DNA of 64,000 bases, taken from contig CM040441.1 of NCBI GenBank assembly GCA_022749755.1, positions 13,579,475 through 13,643,474 on the forward strand, read 5' to 3'. Each line of letters begins with the position of its first letter. Positions within the stretch are counted from its first letter, which is position 1. The notes under the pieces are model-generated. The model saw only the letters and a list, made by a program, of their open reading frames with translations, made no database searches and was not told where the DNA came from. Shown here in pieces: positions 1 to 14,800 of the stretch. Both the position numbers and the translations under genes were made by a program. The DNA comes from Azadirachta indica (Eukaryota; Streptophyta; Magnoliopsida; Sapindales; Meliaceae).

Positions 1-3000
1 AAATTTGTTTGAGACAGTATTTAGCTCTAAGAAGGAAATGTAGCGTGATAAAATTTTAACCTAGATTATATTTTCCAAACTAATGGCAATTAATTATTAT
101 TAATGTTGGATTAGTCAAGATAGATAAGCTTTTGTTAGTTTGACTAAATATTTTCTTGCAGGTACATAACATGGGATGAGAGTAGTCCCACGCACGTGCT
201 CACATGAGACTAATTTCTAGCCATGTGACACCTTAATCATAGATATACATATTCCAATTATTTTTACCATTATACCCTTATCAAACAGTTTGTTAAATGT
301 TTGGTACACCGTAATTTTCTTATCAAATGAAGGGTCTTCTCGTCATTTGAAGAAAAAGTACAAGTGGCGGGTATCATGTCCAGTTCTTAAAAGGCTTCCA
401 TTAAGATTTGGATATCCATAATTAATTTCCAGACAGCTAATAGAAATTAAATATCTTGAGGTAAAAATAAAATCAGATAAACTATTTTTTTTTTCTTTTT
501 TATGAAAAAGTGATTAGATTATTATTAACTAATTGTTTAATTAATTAATAAGATAAGCATAACATTGTTTCTGATACAGGGCAAAATTGTGGTGTGGTCC
601 TGCAGTGAGACTGAGTTTGAGAGGGCTTTCTGTCTTATAATTTAGTGAAGGAGACAACAATGTTAAATGCATTCACAGAGCTGATCAATAAACGACAAAA
701 CTAAACATGTGAATGATGATACATTAAAACCGATATTAACATCAATTATGTGATTGCATTTGCATTACTTACGTTTGTTCCTGATTCGCAATGTCAATTC
801 TCCATTAATTAATCCATTTATTAGCAACTAAACATGTTTGCTCTGTTTGTCCATCCATGACAATGACAATTTTTAATAAGAAAAAAGAAATGTAATAAAA
901 TTTCATGCAATCAATATGGTTTGGGACAAGTAGAATCGAAGAGTTGTGTAAGAATGAGGTAGCAAGCTGAGAATTGAGATTGGTTATGGTAAGACCAAAG
1001 TAGGGTAACTTAGTACAATCGGTGTGATTGTGATGGGGCATTCGATAGAATTGAGTTGAGTTAGTTTGTTGGAAAAAAGGAAAGGGACCTACAATGTTTT
1101 TGGGAAATACCAATTGACCCGCAAAACACTCCAATGAAAAGAAGCAAACTCAGAGTGGGGGGTAAGGCAAATGCTAAGCTAAATTCAGCAAATCAAGGAG
1201 GACCATTCGTTCACTGTACTATTTATTATACATACATGTAATTTTTGTAATTTGTATTAAATACAGATTAAAGAAAGGATTAAGTTATGGTTTTATGGAA
1301 AAGCCAAGCTGTTAACATGAAAACTGTTTTCTGTTTTAGATGCTGCCATTGCAACATTATTTTATTGTTATTATTATTTATCGTCATCATCATTCAGCTT
1401 TGACCTGTGGAAATATGTATAAGCTGTTCATGGAGGACCCCATTTCTACCTTTGGCTTTGACTCACTTTATCATTTTATTAATTTAAATAATAGGGTACT
1501 CACTATTATGCATGCAAATATATCTTAACTTTCAAATTCTTTTTTTTTTTCGTTTACAATCTTTAAATTTTTTAGTTATAATTCTAAACTGTTAAATATA
1601 CTGAGAATTGTGACGAAAATTTTATAAATTATAATGAAAAAATTATTAAAAAAAAAAATCAAAAGATGTGTGGTGCACACTTGTGCATGTTAATATATCC
1701 TACCCTAATTAATTGGGGGAAACTGAAAAAGGACATTTTGTGTGAGGCGGAGAGAGGATGAGTCATAAGTTGGGCTGAACTGAATCTGCCTAATTGTACA
1801 ATTGAGTAGTTTAAATCCGCCGAATATGAACAGTAATTTTCTGTTAATCCACCAAATTAGTGAGGCAGTGAATAAATGAATCGTCAGGTTTGGCTGAATT
1901 TGCCTTATTAATTGTACATTTAGTAGCTTAGGTTGTTCAAGCAATTAATTAATAGGGTTGTTATGTAAACGAATCATCGAGTTGGCTTAAATTTGCCTAA
2001 TTCCACATTTTGAGTGTTTAGGTTTTTCCGTGATAAATTGGCCAAACACAACCAATCTTTTTTTTTTTGTTAATCCCTCAATTCAATGTTGATTAACGGT
2101 ACATACATCCAAAATTTTTAAAGTTTTTTGTCTTATTTCTTTTTTAAGTTTTGTCTTAATCTTTTCATATAAGAGTTTCAATTTTTATATAAAAAAATTT
2201 AAAATTTTGTGCTATTAATTGGAATTCTATATAACCATGTACATTCCATGATCATCTTAATAACAGACCATTATAAAATTTGAGTTAGGTTATAGATTGA
2301 CATGTATTGACTTGCTCGTAGATTAGAATATAATATAATACAATGATTTGATTGAAATAAACACGTAAAATTACTTAGATGCTATTAATTCAATTTCATT
2401 AAATTGTGTTACAATAGAATAGTTTTTAGATTTATACTAAAATTCTTAACTGAATGTGATTTAAGTTTTTTGATGTGTTCAAAAAGTTTGAATTTTTGAA
2501 TCACTCTTTTTATAAAATAAATATCGCAAATAGTAAAAATAAAATAAAATAACTGAATTGTCAAATATAAACGAGTGAGTGATTGATAAATATATTAAAT
2601 TTTAAAATTAAATAAAAACGCGACAATGATTAGTAAACAAGAAACAAAGGAGGGAAGTGGAGTTGGGCCACAAACAGAATGACATAAAGTTGGACCTGAC
2701 CCACTCCAACATAAGTCCAAGTCAAAATCTTGATCAACTCATCTTGCTCATGCATAGTGCATTCTACCCACACCACAAACGATAATAAAGCTTATCGATT
2801 TTTTTTCACTTTTTATAAAAGGGTCCAATCTTATGATTTGATAATAAAATAATAAATTAATTGGGATTTCTTCTCCTTTTGTTTCTGTCCTCTGAATTTA
2901 TATAATCCGAAATCTTTCATTCAGTATAATCTTTCAAAGTCATATTCTATAATTCAATTTGTAGAACGTGTTTCTTTAAAAAAAAAAAAAAAAAAAATTA

Positions 3001-6000
3001 TAATATTTAACTATATTATATATAAATAATGTGCGGAGATTTCTTAGAAGATATCACTGAGCTGTTTGAAAACATCAACACCCCATGACATGATAGAGCC
3101 ACTAATTTTACTGAGCTATTAATATATTTATGGAAACACCCCATTTAAATTGAGTACAGAAATGGAGATTTGCGATTGATAAAGTAAAAACACCTTTTAC
3201 CAAAGTAGTGCTGAAACAAATTAAAACAAAGTTATCGCTTGTGCTAGAAATGGAGATGAAATACATAAAGTTGGGAAAGACATGATTGCCAGACAAAGAT
3301 GGTGAAAATCATGTTTCATGGTACTTTCTTCCTAATCCTACCACATATCTCAATCACAAAAGCAAAGTAATCATGGTTAATTACTCTTCCTAAGTCGTAA
3401 CTATAATTGCATCTCCTTTTTTAGCAGCAGTACTTTATTTGTAAACAAAGATATAAATAAGAATTCAGAACTGCATGTTACAATGTAATTTGTGGGACAT
3501 CTAGCAAGAAATGACATTACACCAATGATTATGCATATGATCAAAGACCAGGGACAATATTATTGAATCTTATTATCAGTAATTGCAGTTGGGTTTTTGT
3601 ATTAAACATGTTTCTTCAATTATAACAACAAAAGGGGCCTAAATTGTGAGCTAATACATGGAAAAATGGAACAATATTGTACAAGAAGCTAGCTAGAAAT
3701 ACAATTACGAGTGATAATAAAGGGAGAAGCAAAGACAGCATTATACAACAAGTGCCCTTAAAACTGCATGTTTTTTGCCTATGTCGTGATATGATAATTG
3801 GTGATGCCGCTAGCAATTGGAAGCAGTCAAGCAGACCTAAAATTAAAAGACCTAATGGAATTAATTAGAGTAGTGTAGCAGGTGATGAGGTAATAGGGTT
3901 TGCAAATATTGTAAGGTGGTTGGGGACTAAAAAGGCAGGAAAGTAAATTGCAGCATTATTTGGTCTCCCATCATTGATGTTTCTATCTATTATAGTCGCC
4001 AAACATTTACTTAAATCGTCGATGACCATTTATTTTAATTTACATAAAAAATAAAAATGTGCAATAACACTTGTCACCATAAGAATGGAAACATTAGGTT
4101 ATGTTTAGTAGAGATGTTTTCTTACTTGGTGCGAGTGATGCGAGGGACTATTATTATTATCAGTACTCCTCAAATGCCGGTGCTTAAAGCAAAGAGGCCC
4201 AGGGCATGTGACGTGAGAAACTTAATTCAGGACCACCTCGTCGATGACTAGCTTTCGCGGCCGCGCAAGAGAGAAAAATCATAGCATGTGAGGTGCTGCG
4301 CTCCTGCTAATTACATGTGATGTAGATCTTTCTTTTAATTGACAAGTGGATGTGAGATCCAATAACAATAACAAGCACGTTACATTCACGTTAATCTCTT
4401 AGTTCGACTACTTAATTTCTACACACGCAACTCTTATCATTATCATTGTTGAAATCCTACACTTTGTGATTGATTTCTTCGCAACTTCGGCCTTAATCTC
4501 TTGTTTGTGCTTGTTATTTTCAAAGAAAATCATCACCTTATCAGCCCATTCACTTTAAGCTGTGCTCGTCATTTCAGACTTACATATAATCTTCTGTCTG
4601 TGCTTGTTATTTTCAAAGAAAATCATAATATTGACTTTTTGAAATTTGAGGGAGAGTCTAGATTTTATTGTTCTAAACAGAAATTGATGTATAAATTGGA
4701 AGGCATTGATAACTGGATGTGCACGCTTGTAACATTTGTCAATAAGAAAGAAAAAAGAGATTGGGAGAGTTTAAGAAGACAACATCAGTCGATATCATTG
4801 TGTGGTTGGGCCGAACAACACGTACGATCATCGTCCTTTATACGCATCAAACTCTATTATTGATCCTAACAACAACAGTATTATGATAAGCTTAAGAGCA
4901 GTGTCCTGAAAAACCCATACGCTCAAATTATATCCAATGCTAGCTTTCCTGATGCCACTACTTTTTCATGTCCTACCTAATTTTGTCCTAGGCTGTGCGA
5001 TACATGCATATTCAATTCAATTCATTATTATAATTATTATCAGCATTTTAAAAGTAGTATTAACATGCTTTATTACTAATAGTAACATCATAATATTTAT
5101 TATTTTCAAAAATATGTGTTTATAGCCACTACGTACTATAATCAACATCGTGGACCCCTTAGATTTAGCAACTAGATTTGAAAAGATCTCCGGACCACTG
5201 ATGATGATGAGGAGTCCATTGTATCCGTTCTGATTTCTGAACCGGGTCAGAAGTTTCACAATCGGACAAATCAACACTGGAAAACGTACATCATAAAAAT
5301 CATAAATTTTCCGTGTCACTACTGCTGTAGCATTGCTGCACTCTGCTACCCAGCTCCTTTGTAAATTCTTATTCAATGTGCGGCCAATTTATAACTTACA
5401 GCAGCAATATATTAAATTATCTATAATTTCAACAGGTTAATATTAATTTATATATTTTCTATAAAATATGGGCATCCACTTCCACTTGTTTACATGACAA
5501 TTTGGTTGTTCTATGAAAAGGATTAAACGTCCAATATGATTGAATACTAGGAGTTGTTTGCTTGGTTTTTTGATATTTTGATAAAATATTGAATCACTAA
5601 GATGCAACTGCCTATATAAAAGCATTATGAAGAATCGTAATACAACTTGGATCTAAATCATTAATCGCCTACAATCGTTGAAATAGAGAGCGTTCCAATT
5701 TAAATTTGAAACACTCTTTGTAGAAACTTCATAGCTACTTCATGAGGACTAATAAATACCACCGTCGACTTATCTGATCATAAATTCGTACGCTTGAAAC
5801 TTCATTAACTCTTGGCACATGGATGATTCGAGGAACCCAAACCCCATGTTTTTATTTGGAAACTAGAATCATGAATTTATTATATGAATATTATCAAGTA
5901 AGAATCTCAGATTCTGTACGTTTTGTATGAAATATTAAATTTTTTTAAAAAAGTTTAAAAAAAAAAAACACAGAATATGTACAATTTGATCAGCATATCT

Positions 6001-6489
6001 GAGATAACGTGACAAAATATAAGGAAAAAAGTCTGGCTAAAAAGGTGATGACGACAGGTAAATAATCAGGCACAACAGCCAACAACTCTCATGCCGAGAG
6101 ACCTGTTCTGTTAGATTTTTACGTTATAGAAGCGGAACAAAAGAGAAATGGACAAAAATAACGGAGCGTAAATGGGAAGAAAAAAATTGCGCAGTCTAAC
6201 AAATACAAATTCCGAGACTAAGAGACTTCATTCAAATAAATTTCATGATGACAAAAGTTAATAGTAGAGACAATACAATGTAAATGAGCAGTTGTAGTAG
6301 TAGTGTAGTGTTAGCAGATAACTTCACATGCACCCTTTACCAACCTCACGTTAGTCACTAAGATGGATCCTCACGACGCCGAAACAGACACAGTAATAAA
6401 GACAAATTAACAGATGAACTTGACGATGATATGATTAGAAGTTTAGGGAATTAGATTATTATCGCACAGCTCAAAATTAAAATTTGTTT
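1..6489. other. Intergenic region, no supported gene
   Basis: AT-rich DNA with no reading frame longer than about 120 codons and none that resembles a known protein. It holds poly-A/T runs, three diverged copies of a ~100-bp unit at about 1760-2035, and a short direct repeat (4506 and 4599, 93 bp apart). No tRNA, transposase or splice-linked exon set was recognised. Promoters or non-coding RNAs cannot be excluded from sequence alone. Confidence 0.6.
1760..2035. repeat. Three diverged tandem copies of a ~100-bp unit
   Basis: Segments starting near 1760, 1878 and 1972 share the same order of short words: GARTCRTMRRGTT, GGCTKAA, TTTGCCT, an AATTGTACATTT-like word, then a TAG.TTAGG-like word. 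Spacing is roughly 95-118 bp and identity is partial, so this is an old local duplication. No coding frame runs through it. Confidence 0.4.
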
Positions 6490-7494
6490 TCAAATTTCAT
6501 TGCTGACCATGCTCTTGTTCATGGAATTTTTGCAATGAGCAATTGCACCTTGAATCGCGCTCTGCAATTCCTCCATCGATGACGTATCTGTGCAGTACAT
6601 GCCACCGCCAACCCTGCCGCAGCCGCCACTGACGCCTGAAATCCCACTTCGAGAAAGAATCCCTGAATGACTTGGTGATGACCGCATCGATGAGGGACAG
6701 CTTGACACACAGCTTTTTCTTCTTGGGTACCTTAAATTTCCCGAGAAAGAGTGAGAAATGCTTGCTGAATTTTCTTTCCTTGAATTCTTACCAGATACCT
6801 CTATATCTCTGACAGATCTCTCAGTTTTCATGGGAAAGGAAACACAGCTTGGATTCTGTGGAAATCCTCCCATTTTTTGCTGCTGTTTTTGAGATAATTT
6901 CTCGTACAATGGCTTCACTTTCTTCAAGTACTTCCTTATTACCTCTTTCGCTGTAGCGCTCATTCTTTTCACGGAGGAACCAGACACATTATCCTGTTCA
7001 CGATTCCTTGACTCCTTTTTAAACACGGAAGAAAATCTTGCCAATGAGAAATACTTGCTTTTCTTGATCTGCTGAAAACCCTGGTTTCCATTTAGCCGCC
7101 TGAATTCATCATCTTCAGTCACGGAACTGGGCCTGGAAGAGTCACACTCGGCAAGCAACACAAGGTCACTGGTAAAGGAAGAGTTGGAATCATTACTCGA
7201 AGCGCTGCCCGTGGAGTCACGGGAAGCGGTGGTGGTGGTGTCCGACGAGGAAGAAGTGCTGGAAGATGCTAACAAGAGCGTTCGGACCATTGAAATACGA
7301 GGCGAGAGATGAAGAGGCAAGAGCTGCCCTTTGTAGAAAAGCTCGTCAGCTGGGCAAAGAGTGGAGGAAGACTTGCGGGGAGAGATGGAAATGGTAAATT
7401 CGAAGTCTGAGGAGGAAGATGAAGAGAAAGAGTGAGATGGTGATGATGGTAGAGTTTGAGATCTTGCTGAATCTTTCTCACGTCTCCTCCCCAT
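6490..7494 (-). CDS. Probable membrane-associated kinase regulator, MAKR1-like (BKI1-related family)
   Basis: A single-exon protein of 334 aa. The N-terminal third is Ser-rich with an acidic FEFTIS patch (31-36), followed by the family block CPADELFYKGQLLPLHLSPR (47-66). A basic, membrane-binding-type helix lies at 182-200 (AKEVIRKYLKKVKPLYEKL). The C-terminus holds the conserved SMEELQSAIQGAIAHCKNS motif (306-324), which in BKI1 corresponds to the segment that binds the BRI1 kinase domain. Members of this family are peripheral plasma-membrane proteins that restrain or modulate receptor-like kinases; the kinase partner here is unknown. An in-frame ATG 51 codons upstream (7647) exists, but family alignment favours the ATG at 7494. 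A G-box CACGTG (7670-7675) sits ~176 bp upstream of this start. The exact paralogue assignment (MAKR1 versus MAKR3/4) is uncertain. Confidence 0.85.
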   Translation of the reverse strand: MGRRREKDSARSQTLPSSPSHSFSSSSSSDFEFTISISPRKSSSTLCPADELFYKGQLLPLHLSPRISMVRTLLLASSSTSSSSDTTTTASRDSTGSASSNDSNSSFTSDLVLLAECDSSRPSSVTEDDEFRRLNGNQGFQQIKKSKYFSLARFSSVFKKESRNREQDNVSGSSVKRMSATAKEVIRKYLKKVKPLYEKLSQKQQQKMGGFPQNPSCVSFPMKTERSVRDIEVSGKNSRKENSASISHSFSGNLRYPRRKSCVSSCPSSMRSSPSHSGILSRSGISGVSGGCGRVGGGMYCTDTSSMEELQSAIQGAIAHCKNSMNKSMVSNEI

Positions 7495-10121
7495 CTTCGC
7501 AGCTACATTATCAACCAAATTCAGGCTGTTACGGAGACGTGAAGAGAAAGAGAGAAATGACTCCGGAGAGCAAAATTGAGAGGAGAAGTAGATGTGTGAT
7601 TTCTTATAATGGCTCGATAAGAGTCGAAGCTTTCTGTTTGACCTCACGCGCTCCCACAGGGTGTTTCGTCACGTGCCAACTTTTTTTTATTTTTCTCTTA
7701 TTTGGTATGCATTCTTTATAGTATTACTACAAATATATCTCCTAATATAGATGAATTATAAATTTTAAATTTTCTTGAAAAAATTATTGGAAATCTTGCA
7801 TATATTTTTTATTATTATAGAATTTTTTTGGTAGATATTAATTGCTTTGATTGATAAAATATTTTAAATTTGTAATTGAAATTTGAAATTACCACATATA
7901 AATTTATGTAAAATAATAAATAAAGACATATTTGTCTTTTATATCTAATTAATTAACAATCATTTGAATATTACACAATAATATATATAATTTAACAATA
8001 TATAATTTGAAAATGTTGAGAATCGAGAGTTAAAATTTATAAACTTAGATGAAATTTATCCTTAATTTAAAAATAATCTACTCCAAGGCAATGGTAAGAG
8101 ATTCGAACATCTTTCTCTCACTTTATAAGGTTACCAATAGTTGGCTTATGTTACTTGTTATTTCATTTTAAGATTTTTATTAAAAATTTATTATAAACTA
8201 TTAATATATATTCTTATGTTTGTTCAATCAAAATAAGAACTTATTTGTTAATATGAAGTCAAACTTCACTCCCATTAATATTTGATAATTAGTTTTATTT
8301 ACATTATTAATATTTGGGAGAATATCCGTTGCCCCTATTTTTTTAGTTAATGTCTTATTATTCTCCTATATTTTGTCTAATATTTCATGACCTCTTTAAT
8401 TCTTATTTTTTTTCGATTTTACCCTTTAATTCAATTAATTTATAAATGATAAAATAAAAAATATTAGAAATAGTAAAAGATAAAATCAAAACTTAGGAGG
8501 GTGATAAAATATTATAAAAATATAAGAAATAATGAGACGTTAACTGAAAAAATAAAGATAATGAACATTCACCTTAATATTTTATTAAATTTAATAAAGT
8601 TATATTAAATATTATGTATTTAAAAATAGTGTAAATTTGGTGATGTAAATTTTCAGTAGTGTTCCAATGTAACATCAATAATTGAAAAAAAATTGCTGTA
8701 AAAAATTCTAAATCTGACATCATGAAATCATATGATATAATAAGGTAAGAGAATTTTGACTTTGCTAATTGCAGTAGAAAAGGTCGATCTAGAAAGCACA
8801 TGGAAAATTGAAACGTCTCTTTCCCTCGCTGTGCTGTACGAGTGTGGGGTGGTAACAGACAAGTTGCATTGCATAGAGTTAGGTGTCACGTGCTTTAAAC
8901 GTGAAATGTGGGGTTGGATCATGGTTTACAAAGGATTAACCTTCATATTTTAAGGTATCTTTTTTTTTTTTTCAATAAAATAAATATTGCAATTAATTTT
9001 TTACGCTGGGGGTTTATCGATAGCATGCAGAAAAAGGCCTGCAATTAGTGTGGTCAGTATATGCTGACTCATATCACAATTGTACAGTGCAGTCCAATGC
9101 ATATTAATTGTTTCATCAGATTTTAATGAATATTTTTGATCTGTTATACAGCTGTGTTCAGGCCCTAAAGGCTGTAGCTTTAGTTATGATAGATTTTACT
9201 ACCACTTTATATTTGGACCACATAAAGCTGTTTTAGGGTTTTTATTCGAATTCTCAAACTGAAGCAGGCATGAAAAATGAGTCGTTCCCCAACTGATTTA
9301 CAGTTAATCAGCTCATCTACCTTGATTCTCCAATCTTTTCTCATCATCACAGAATTTATCTCTTGCACGAATTGTGATCATGAGATTGGATGGCCGAGGC
9401 CTCCGCCCTTAGATCTGTTGCTTATTCATTTCATTTAATATTGATGCTTTACATTTAAGAAATATTCACGGTACCTTTACAATTAATTGAATAATCATAT
9501 ATATATATATAAATGTAAAATTATTTCTGGATTTTTGTTAATTTGATCGTTAATCTTATTTTTTGTGGAATCTAATGGGTATCGTAGAGTGGGATGTCAC
9601 GTGAGAGAGAAGCGAGGATGGTTGGCAGGATAATTTGGTTTCCCAAAACACGGTTAATTTAACGTATATTAATCGTGATTTACATATAGGACGGGGATCG
9701 ATTTGCGAACGAGATTAAATTACGTTGGTGACAGTGCCAGCAGTGTAACAAGATACCATTGGCATTCGATAAAAATAGTTCCTTTGGTTCATCGAAGTGG
9801 GTAGCCTGCAGCTGCTTGAAGCAAATCTGTAATATTCGAGGATCGTAGAGCTGTTCGAGGCATTCCGAGAGGTACGTACGTAATAGCAGCAATATGTGAC
9901 AGGAGAGGGCATCGTTAGTTTTAGATTTATTTTTGAAGTTTAAAGGGCAACGAATAATGTGAACAAATACGCTTGTCTACACAGAGAAGAGTGATGGTGG
10001 AGAGATGACGTAAGACTTTTCTTTCAAATGAACATTGATGAAGGTTCGCAAAATTACATTTACATGAGATAGATGATTCACCGAGTAGTGTGACTCCATT
10101 TACAAAACAACAAACGCGTGA

Positions 10122-10155
<34 letters not shown>

Positions 10156-10208
10156 CAAATAAAATTACAACTTGTAAGTTAACAATCTTTTAATTTAAAT
10201 TTGTATGC

Positions 10209-10240
<32 letters not shown>

Positions 10241-11160
10241 ATTTTGAATATATAAACATTCTGTATGAAGGATAATATTAATGAATATCAATACAAATTA
10301 ATAAAATCAATAAAAATAGATAGCATGAATTATGTGGTATATATTTTTATATACGTGAAATTCTCATTTATCAAGCATTTCCGACAAATACTTGGAACTA
10401 ACAAGTTAGTGATACTTGATAATGTTGCTCATCACAACATAAGAAATAATGCCAATAGATTTTTTTTTTCATTTATCTTTTATTTTTATATATCCATACT
10501 GTTTTTTTCGAATCTATGTTTATACGCTTCATAATATTCTTAAGTAGAGGAGTGTCGGAAATACGAAATTTATCGAGGTCTTATGATGATTATTGAGAGA
10601 TCACGCAATCATACATTAATCAAGAAAAAGTTATTACGACTAGCATCAGTGTCATTGTCTAGGATATCATATTCACAAATCACAATTTCATGGCAGTGAA
10701 GTTGCATTTTAATTTCTATAGCCCGACAAAACTACAAAATTGAGGCCCGGCCCAATAATCCATTGTTATTTCATTGCTTGACCCCATCAACATCACGACT
10801 CACACGGGACAGCTACTTAAGCCGCATAGCCAACGGGCCAGGTAATATTGGGCCTCAAGAGTATCGTAGGCTGAAAAAAGAAAAGGTTTTTTCTTTGTTC
10901 GGCTTAGGTGCGTAGCGTGCACAAACGCACCTTAGACAATTTTGAAACCGGAGATTTGCCGATTGAGTTAGCTTACACCTTACCTTCTATCACTAGACAC
11001 AACCTAACCTAACCTAACCCTAACCTTAACTTACCCAACCCAACAGCCAAACGCCAACACAAAAAGATAAAGAAAAAGGAGGCAAAGAAAAGAAAAGGGA
11101 AAATCCACCGCACCGAATATTTGGATAATCGTTGCAATAATTAAAGTTGTTTGTTTAAAT
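7495..11160. other. Divergent intergenic region between the MAKR-like gene and cyclin T
   Basis: AT-rich, with no convincing gene. Two long (TA)n tracts (10118-10154 and about 10218-10240) and several CACGTG-core motifs (for example 8887-8892) are visible. A GC-richer stretch at 9590-9912 has a 70-codon minus-strand frame that matches nothing I recognise. The last ~450 bp form the likely cyclin T promoter and are described separately. Confidence 0.55.
10749..11023 (+). promoter_or_regulatory. Site II elements and telo-box upstream of cyclin T
   Basis: GGCCCA (10749-10754) and TGGGCC (10849-10854) are site II-type elements in opposite orientations. AACCCTAA (11016-11023) is a telo-box inside a short AACCTAACCT-type run. 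In plants this pairing is characteristic of promoters of genes active in dividing cells (known for ribosomal protein and PCNA genes, bound by TCP and Myb/Pur-alpha factors). They sit about 280-550 bp upstream of the 5'-UTR splice donor at 11301. Function here is inferred from motif identity and position. Confidence 0.45.
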
Positions 11161-11873
11161 AGAATTCATCTCCTCCCTTTGATTTTATCGTTACTTTGAC
11201 TCTCTCTACGCTTTCCCCTTTTCATTCAAACTCCAAACCTCTTCTCTGTTTCAATTACGGAGTTTTTCCTGATCTTCTTCTCTCGTTCTCTGTTAATCAG
11301 GTAAATTTTATTAGCTTGAATCACGTTGTAGCTGTTCGTTCAAGATTTTTTATTCTGAAAATAACTGAAACTTTTTGTTGAAGTAGTTGTTGAAGTGTTT
11401 GGATTAGGTTTCAGATTTTTTTTTTTTCATTTTTTGGGTCTAATTGTTTCTTAGAATTTTTGAGTTAGAGATATGGCACGTGAGTGTTGGTTTTGTTCAG
11501 ATCATATTAGCTTAATTTTGTTTCTAATATTCTTTTTAACAAAATTTTGGTAGTTTGTTGTGATTATTTAAGCTGTTCTTAAGGAAATTATTGATGATCG
11601 GAGATGATTTTATTAGAGTAGATATAATATTGATTAGAATAAATATTAATAATAGGCCTTGAGCTTGGTTTAATAATAATCAATTTTTTCTTTTGGTAAA
11701 ATTGTTATTTCCACCGCACGTTAGAAAAAGAAATTTGATATAATTAGAGTTAATTTCTTATCTGTGGTTGGTTTAGATGTGAAAACAGGTAGTTTTTCTT
11801 GATATTACTTTATTATTAATTCTGCCTTATTTGTTTTTGATGATTTTTTTTCTTTAAATTTTGAACAGATATA

Positions 11874-14800
11874 ATGTCTTTTCCACGGAACTACCGTCAA
11901 CAAGGAGGTGCCTACTATGATAGGCATTGGTCTTCTTTCAATAGAGAGAATGTTGGCAGTAACCATAACTGGAACCGAAGCTGGAATAACAATCACGTTC
12001 GAAGTTATAACAATGTCTATGATTACTCCCTAAAATATAGGGAGCACTATAATAATCCTAGTTATGTTCAACATAATAACGCGCCATCTTTCAAGAGAAG
12101 AAAATTTTCTGCTTCTTCGTGGGGAGCCAGCACAAGGAACTATTTGCAACCACCCAATGAATATGAGAGTGCTATTTCATCAACCTACAACAATCTGGCT
12201 CTGCCTGCTTCAAGATCTAATGCTGAGACCTCTACATCTACGAGCTGTAAACGTGACCGCTCAAAATTGGAGGATGATGAACCGGTGTTTATGTCGAGGG
12301 ATGAGATTGAGAGGTTCTCCCCCTCAAGAAAAGATGGTATTGATGCACTACGTGAAACACATTTGCGATATTCGTATTGTGCATTCATTCAAAATCTTGG
12401 ATTGCGGCTTGAACTGTAAGCTCTTCATCTTTAATTCATGGCTTAGTTTTTTAAATCTGGCAAAGCTTAAGATTTCCATCCCCATGTTTTGACACACTGT
12501 GTCATGTATCTTGCAGGCCACAGACCACTATTGGAACTTCCATGGTTCTCTGCCATCGGTTTTTTGTTCGGCGGTCACATGCTTGCCATGATAGATTTGT
12601 GAGTTTCCTTTTTCTGTGCAGAGAAGTTTCAATTTATTTCTGTTGTTTCTTGGAGGCTTCTTTCCAAGAAAACTCATTTCTCTTGTCATTGTTTCTACTT
12701 TAATGATACACGCATATATATTAACCAAAATGGCTTTGTTGCAGTTGATTGCTACTGCTGCACTTTTTCTTGCAGCTAAGTCTGAGGAGACAGCTCGCCC
12801 TCTGAATGATGTGCTAAGAGCATCTTCTGAACTTTATCATAAGCAGGATATTAGTCTCTTGTCCTATCTGCTTCCTGTTGTAAGTGTTTTCACAGCTCTC
12901 TTTATTTTAGTCTGGAAATAAAAAATTATAAAATCAAATTATCGGGCTGTATAAGTCTCAACAAGAAGAACAAAGATGTCTAAGTAACCTCCCTATAAAC
13001 ATGCTTCAAATATGATGGCTTCGGAGATATTAAAGTTTAAACTTAAGTTCTTGTATTGCTGTCATGAAATAATTCCGTGTAAACAGGACTGGTTTGAGCA
13101 GTATCGAGAACGGGTGATCGAGGCTGAGCAAATGATCCTGACTACTCTGAATTTTGAACTCAATGTGCAGCATCCATACGTCCCTCTTACATCAATTCTC
13201 AACAAATTAGGTCTTTCACAAACTGTTTTGGTGAATCTGGCCTTAAACTTGGTCAGTGAAGGGTAAGCCTGTTACGTTCCTTGTTTTCATTGTAGTTTTT
13301 ATATTATCTAGGATGCTATTTTCCTGCAGGTGCAATGTATTTGCAATGATTGCTTCGATTAGTTTTGTAGATGAAATAAACTGTACATGTCAGAACTTTA
13401 CTTGGTTGCTGTATTCAATGGTCTATCTAACTTACGCTTCTGTACGATGATTCTGATCTTGCTCCTCTTCAGGTACCAGTTTGGTTTGGATTATTTTCTA
13501 TTTGGCCGGAGTATTTCCTCTAGGAACCTAATTTAGGACCAAGGAAGTGGTATTGCATCTTGATTGCATATCTCTTTTATAGACTCTGGGTAGTGGGTAT
13601 TGTGATCTCAACTAATCAGCCAATTCAGGTTCTGATGTAGTTAAGGGCTTGGAGGAGGAGTCATTGTCCTGTCATCAGTCCAAACTATGTGATACCTGTT
13701 AATAATTTCTTCTTCAGAGCAGCTACCCTGCGTAGTTATTGTGGTACGGGTTATTGATTCTTTTGGCATGGCATAATATTGCAGGGGCTACACAAGATTA
13801 GCATGCACGCCTACATGATACTGTTACTGGCGGATTGATATGCAGTTCATGGAAAGTTTTGTTTTTTACATCTGAAGTTATCCTGTTGATGTATTCTGGA
13901 TCTCTTTACTATGCATACACCATCAACTGGGTCATTGGCTATTAAAGATAGCCACATAATCTCAAAGCCAGTTTTCTATTTTATTTTAAAGCTGGCTGCT
14001 TGTCCAAATTTAGAGATTGTGAAATCAGGCTGCCTGTCCTCATGCATGCATCCACACAGATCTGGAGGAAAACCATACGTAACAGGGATCAATACATCAT
14101 ATATGGTAGCATTTTTCTACAATGGTTTTCCAATTTTTTCGTTTTTTTAAAAAAACAGAGTCAAATTTAATTAATCTGATGCTATTTCAATGATTTACTC
14201 TTAAAATTTTTCCAAGTATGGGTAGTTCAACTTAATTTCATTTATTTATGAGTTTTTTAAAGATGACAAGTCAACCCGTTTTTTCGATGATTCTCATTGC
14301 AATTCTTATTATTTTTTCAATTTTCATCTCTGTTCCAGCCCTCCCATCTTCCCCTTTGTGGTCTACTTCCTAGGCTAAGAACAGAGTATATTGGTTCAGT
14401 ACAAAAATTCTAATTATTCATAATTTTTCTTAAAAATTAATAATGTTGTTTTGCCTATATACTTTGCATATAGATGGAAGAACAATGTTGATGTATAAAT
14501 GAAAATATGATGTGATATTCTTGAAGGGGCAATAAAGGAATTTTAAAAATAAGCTGTCTCTTTAAGGAAGAAAATGAAAACTGGAATCTTGCATATATTT
14601 TCTCGAGTGATCTGCAGAAATGCCATGGGAGGTTTACATTACTTCCCTTCCCCTCTCCGCAGGCTTATTTGTACCTGTTCATTCTGATTTATCTGAAATG
14701 GGTATTAAAACATTGTAACTTTTGTCAAAAGATTTTCTATTCTCAGTTCATTAAAAAAATGTAAATACATAATGCTTAGGTCTCAGTTATAGTTATTTGA